The notes beneath the pieces are model-generated. The model saw nothing but the letters and a program-made list of their open reading frames with translations. It searched no databases and had not been told where the DNA came from. From SAR202 cluster bacterium (GTDB taxonomy: Bacteria > Chloroflexota > Dehalococcoidia > Lucifugimonadales > UBA826), in assembly GCA_009392675.1 (NCBI GenBank), contig VFFY01000181.1, positions 1-17,109 on the forward strand: DNA of 17,109 bases, given 5' to 3'. Positions 14,274 through 17,109 of the stretch are shown here, in pieces (position 1 is the first letter of the stretch; each line of letters starts with the position of its first letter). The translations under genes and the position numbers were made by a program.

Positions 14274-15584
14274 TCATACACCAGCAGTTCTTTCGGCGAC
14301 CTTTCGTGGGTGCTCAAATCGGAAATTTTCCATCCCGATGAGCTTATTGTACGAACCAAATATTTCCTCTACGTTATCTTCCAGTAGATCTAACGGATCT
14401 TTCTCGTTATCCGACTTGTCATATACCTTTCTCAAACTATAATTTGTGAATCTTTCTGCCGGTATCCTTCCTGCATCCCGTATCATATCTCTGAACTGGG
14501 AAGGCTTCATTAACTGACCGTGTTGAGCCCCTGCGGATGTAGAAATACTTTCGTTAATTAAAGTACCCCCCAAATCATTTACCCCTGCGGTAAGTAGTAA
14601 TTGAGAAATTCGGTCTCCCTCTTTAACCCAAGAGGCCTGAATGTTTGGAATCCAATTATTCAACATGATTCTCGCGACAGCATGCACCTTCACCACATCC
14701 ATACCGGTAGGTCCAGTTCTAACATTAGGGATTAACCCTTTAAGAAACATAGGGGCTTCAGAGTTCACAAAACTCAACGGTACGAATTCTGTAAACCCGC
14801 CCGTTTCCATCTGTATGTTCCGAATAATATCGATATGTTCGGCAATTTGCAGATTTGTCTCCACATGACCAAACATCACAGTAGATGTAGTTTGTATACC
14901 CAGTTCATGGGCTGTCGTTATGACATCGATCCATTGGTCCTTAGTTATACGGCCCGGGGATATTTTATCCCTTAAGTCCTGGTCCAATATCTCTGCTGAG
15001 GTGCCTGGTAAACTTCCGACACCTGCATCTTTCAGATCACTGAGGTGTTGCCTTATGGATGTCTTAGATCGGATTGATCCATAAAGAACCTCTTCAGGGG
15101 AAAAACCATGAATATGAATATCTGGAAGTTCAGCTTTTATTGCCTCACATAGCCGAATGTACAGATCTCCTTCCATTTGAGGTGGTAGGCCTGCCTGTAT
15201 ACATACTTCAGTGGCTCCATAATCCCATGCCTCTTTTGACCGACGGACTATTTCCTCCACTGGTAATAGATAACCTTCTTCTTGCCTGAAATCCCTACTA
15301 AATGCGCAGAATCCACATCTTTTTATACAGACATTAGTAAAATTAATGTTTCTATTTACAACATATGTCACGACATCTCCCACAGTCCTTCTGCGCAAAA
15401 CATCGGCAACCAACACTGTAGCGTTGTACTCTAATCCATTGGAATCTAGAAGCAGACAGGCATCTGACGCTGAAATATCACCGCCGGCAATCGCAATTTT
15501 TAAAACACGAGATATTTCCGGTTCTATCGAAGCCAAAATACCCGAAAAGTCCACATTTAAATCATTTGATTCAATATCAGACAT
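14274..15584 (-). CDS. cofH: FO synthase subunit 2 (CofH), radical SAM
   Basis: Joins the hydroxybenzyl part of tyrosine to 5-amino-6-ribitylaminouracil, the first of two radical steps to FO, the chromophore of coenzyme F420. C86, C90 and C93 in VCIKRCGFCAF bind the 4Fe-4S cluster and SAM. CIQAGLPPQMEGDLY, IHIHGFSPEEV and LPGTSAEILDQDLRDKISPG are CofH-type stretches that separate it from MqnC/MqnE menaquinone enzymes, which are the nearest confusable relatives. It has 436 aa, longer than many CofH proteins. ATG 15584 overlaps the cofG stop by 8 bp, so the two are translationally coupled and likely made in matching amounts. A possible AGGACGG site lies upstream, inside cofG. Confidence 0.92.
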   Translation of the reverse strand: MSDIESNDLNVDFSGILASIEPEISRVLKIAIAGGDISASDACLLLDSNGLEYNATVLVADVLRRRTVGDVVTYVVNRNINFTNVCIKRCGFCAFSRDFRQEEGYLLPVEEIVRRSKEAWDYGATEVCIQAGLPPQMEGDLYIRLCEAIKAELPDIHIHGFSPEEVLYGSIRSKTSIRQHLSDLKDAGVGSLPGTSAEILDQDLRDKISPGRITKDQWIDVITTAHELGIQTTSTVMFGHVETNLQIAEHIDIIRNIQMETGGFTEFVPLSFVNSEAPMFLKGLIPNVRTGPTGMDVVKVHAVARIMLNNWIPNIQASWVKEGDRISQLLLTAGVNDLGGTLINESISTSAGAQHGQLMKPSQFRDMIRDAGRIPAERFTNYSLRKVYDKSDNEKDPLDLLEDNVEEIFGSYNKLIGMENFRFEHPRKVAERTAGV

Positions 15585-16782
15585 ATCTGTTAATACCGTC
15601 CTTTACATATCCTTCATCGTCAGCCAATGCTCTCACCTTTGTGAGTAAGTCTACCGGTAAATATTCATCAGTATCAAGGAAATACTCTGGGTATACCGCC
15701 AATCTTGGCCGCAATTCAAATCCTGCTGACTCTGTTTTTGATTTCAGGTTGGTGATGAGAGGCCACGGTGCTTCAGGATTAACATAATCGATTGTCAAAG
15801 GAGAAACCCCACCCCAGTCATTTATACCAGCCTTCAAATAAACCTCGTAGTTCTCCGAACTAAGGTTTGGCGGCACTTGTATGTTGGCACTAGGGCCCAA
15901 AATAAGCCGCGCAGCAGCAACAGTCCACAGCATTTCTGTAGTTTCAGCATCGGGAGATTCTGCCATCGGTGTCTCTGGCTTCGCTCTAAAATTTTGAATT
16001 ATTATCTCCTGTATGTGATGAAACCTTCGCTGTATGTTCCTAATTTCTAACAGAGACTCCATTCTATCTGTCATAGTTTCCCCTATACCTATAAGCAAAC
16101 CGGTGGTAAATGGGATTCGCAATTCCCCAGCTATCGAAATTGTTTTTAACCTCACAATCGGCCTCTTACTTGGAGCAAACTCATGAGGCCCTCCGACCTG
16201 ATAAAGAAGTTCACTGGTACTTTCCAACATTAATCCGGTTGAGGGATTTGAATCTTTCAAGGTGTTTAACTCTCTGTGAGTCATTGTTCCCGGATTGGCG
16301 TGAGGTAAAAGTTTCGTCTCTTTCACCACCAGTTCCGTCATAGCGCTCAAATAGTCCAAGGTGTTGTCATAACCGTTAATGGAAAGCCATTTCTTAGCTT
16401 CCACATACTTTTGTTCTGGCCTTTCCCCCAGGGTAAATAAAGCCTCTGTACACCCTAACTTTTCTCCATCCTTTGCCACATTCAGCACTTCTTCAGGGCT
16501 CATATACAGCCTTTCAGCCTGATCAGGGTCTACTCTAAACGTGCAGTACCCACAATAATCACGACACAGCCTCGTCAATGGAATGAAAACCTTTGGAGAA
16601 AAAGTGACCGTTCTCCCCTTACCATAATCTCTAATACTAGACGCAGCGCGGCATAGATCATCTATGTGATCTTCTGAATAGTTACCCAGTAAGAGAACTT
16701 CTTTATCAGTAAGTTCCAAAAATTCGGAAGCTTTAGAAATAATCTCGCTAATTTGTTTGTTTGCTGTTTGTTTTTGAGTCAT
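15577..16782 (-). CDS. cofG: FO synthase subunit 1 (CofG), radical SAM
   Basis: Closes the deazaflavin ring to give FO (7,8-didemethyl-8-hydroxy-5-deazariboflavin) from the CofH product. C73, C77 and C80 in RLCRDYCGYCTF hold the iron-sulfur cluster. FTLGERPEQKY, LLPHANPGTMT, GLMLESTSELL and the end region AGINDWGGVSPLTIDYVNPEAPWP are CofG signatures. 401 aa, with an N-terminal helical stretch of about 60 residues before the barrel. The two halves are separate genes as in archaea and cyanobacteria, not fused as the actinobacterial FbiC. ATG 16782 has no recognisable Shine-Dalgarno; it lies 14 bp after the CoA transferase stop, so it may depend on ribosomes finishing that gene. Confidence 0.94.
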   Translation of the reverse strand: MTQKQTANKQISEIISKASEFLELTDKEVLLLGNYSEDHIDDLCRAASSIRDYGKGRTVTFSPKVFIPLTRLCRDYCGYCTFRVDPDQAERLYMSPEEVLNVAKDGEKLGCTEALFTLGERPEQKYVEAKKWLSINGYDNTLDYLSAMTELVVKETKLLPHANPGTMTHRELNTLKDSNPSTGLMLESTSELLYQVGGPHEFAPSKRPIVRLKTISIAGELRIPFTTGLLIGIGETMTDRMESLLEIRNIQRRFHHIQEIIIQNFRAKPETPMAESPDAETTEMLWTVAAARLILGPSANIQVPPNLSSENYEVYLKAGINDWGGVSPLTIDYVNPEAPWPLITNLKSKTESAGFELRPRLAVYPEYFLDTDEYLPVDLLTKVRALADDEGYVKDGINRYV

Positions 16783-16796
16783 TTCAATTAAGTATA

Positions 16797-17109
16797 TTAA
16801 ATTAAAGGATCCGTTCCTGTTAACTGAAGATTCTTAAATCGTATAATTTCACCTTCAGACCACCCATTGAGATTTCTAAACACTTCTTCAGAATGTTGAC
16901 CTAGCATAGGGGCCGGTTCTTGAGATTGGACCTGTGCAAATTCAAAATCCCACGGAGGTACGGGATAATCAAAATTTCCTGACTCAGGGTGAGATATTTT
17001 TTCAAATAATTGCATTTCATGAAAGTCATTATTTTCCGCGGCTTCTAATAAAGTCAAAATTTTCTCACACGGCACCAACGCGTTCTGTAATTGTTTTACA
17101 ACTTCTTCA
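16797..17109 (-). CDS. CaiB/BaiF family (family III) CoA transferase, 5' part outside window
   Basis: Only the last 103 residues or so are present; the frame is open to the window edge, so the start is not seen. The fragment holds the C-terminal signature of family III CoA transferases: LVPCEKILTLLEA, then EKISHPESGNF, and APMLGQHSEEVFRNLNGWSEGEI shortly before the end. The catalytic Asp lies in the missing part. These enzymes move CoA between carboxylic acids (carnitine, oxalate/formyl, 2-methylacyl types); which acid is unknown. It directly precedes cofG on the same strand. No functional tie to F420 is known, so the pairing may be just operon sharing. Confidence 0.85.
   Translation of the reverse strand, partial: EEVVKQLQNALVPCEKILTLLEAAENNDFHEMQLFEKISHPESGNFDYPVPPWDFEFAQVQSQEPAPMLGQHSEEVFRNLNGWSEGEIIRFKNLQLTGTDPLI

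Noticed and set aside
1..17109. Mobile element, prophage, CRISPR or defence island
   Set aside because: No transposase, integrase, terminal repeats, spaced direct repeats or nuclease/restriction domains are visible; all sizeable ORFs are metabolic, transport or housekeeping.

Overview
The window looks like a compact, AT-rich (GC roughly low 40s % by eye) chromosomal segment of a free-living bacterium. Genes are packed with short gaps and several TTG/GTG starts. The mix (split cofG/cofH for coenzyme F420, two luciferase-like oxidoreductases, a CaiB/BaiF CoA transferase, a DinB-fold protein, an OFA-type MFS carrier, a PEP-mutase-superfamily lyase) best fits an uncultured marine Chloroflexota of the SAR202/Dehalococcoidia kind. 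That is inference from gene content only; no rRNA or other taxonomic marker is present. I see no tRNA, rRNA, CRISPR array, transposase, integrase or phage gene.

Layout. (a) 1-3884: a truncated tyrosine/dual-specificity phosphatase on the minus strand diverges from a plus-strand run of oligoribonuclease (orn), an aldo/keto reductase whose Shine-Dalgarno overlaps the orn stop, and glutaminyl-tRNA synthetase (glnS). (b) 3895-5623: a minus-strand OFA-like MFS carrier, then a 436-bp stretch that holds a previously easy-to-miss 57-codon ORF with a good ribosome-binding site and two weak overlapping divergent promoter candidates. (c) 5624-9678: a two-subunit thiamine-diphosphate decarboxylase of the sulfopyruvate/phosphonopyruvate type (+), a small uncharacterised protein and an alkaline-phosphatase-superfamily hydrolase forming one minus-strand unit, and a PEP-mutase/isocitrate-lyase-superfamily protein (+) most like oxaloacetate decarboxylase. 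(d) 9686-13558: a tight four-gene minus-strand unit, in transcription order MFS exporter, DinB-fold protein, F420-type luciferase-like oxidoreductase, second luciferase-like monooxygenase. (e) 13706-14257: msrA (+), sharing a divergent control region with an imperfect dyad. (f) 14274-17109: minus-strand CoA transferase (5' truncated by the window), cofG and cofH.

How the genes may work together. CofG and CofH make the F420 chromophore precursor FO, and an F420-type oxidoreductase is encoded 2.5 kb downstream beside an exporter and a DinB-fold protein. The whole 9.7-17.1 kb part therefore reads as cofactor supply plus a small-molecule oxidation, reduction or detoxification unit. Region (c) superficially resembles a phosphonate pathway (PEP-mutase superfamily, ThDP decarboxylase, alkaline-phosphatase-superfamily hydrolase). 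However, the PEP-mutase-like protein lacks the EDK signature of true mutases, so a 2-oxo-acid (oxaloacetate/sulfopyruvate-like) route is at least as likely. No single gene is of an unknown major type. The most novel candidates are the 57-codon ORF, the small-protein/hydrolase pair, and the combined logic of regions (c) and (d).
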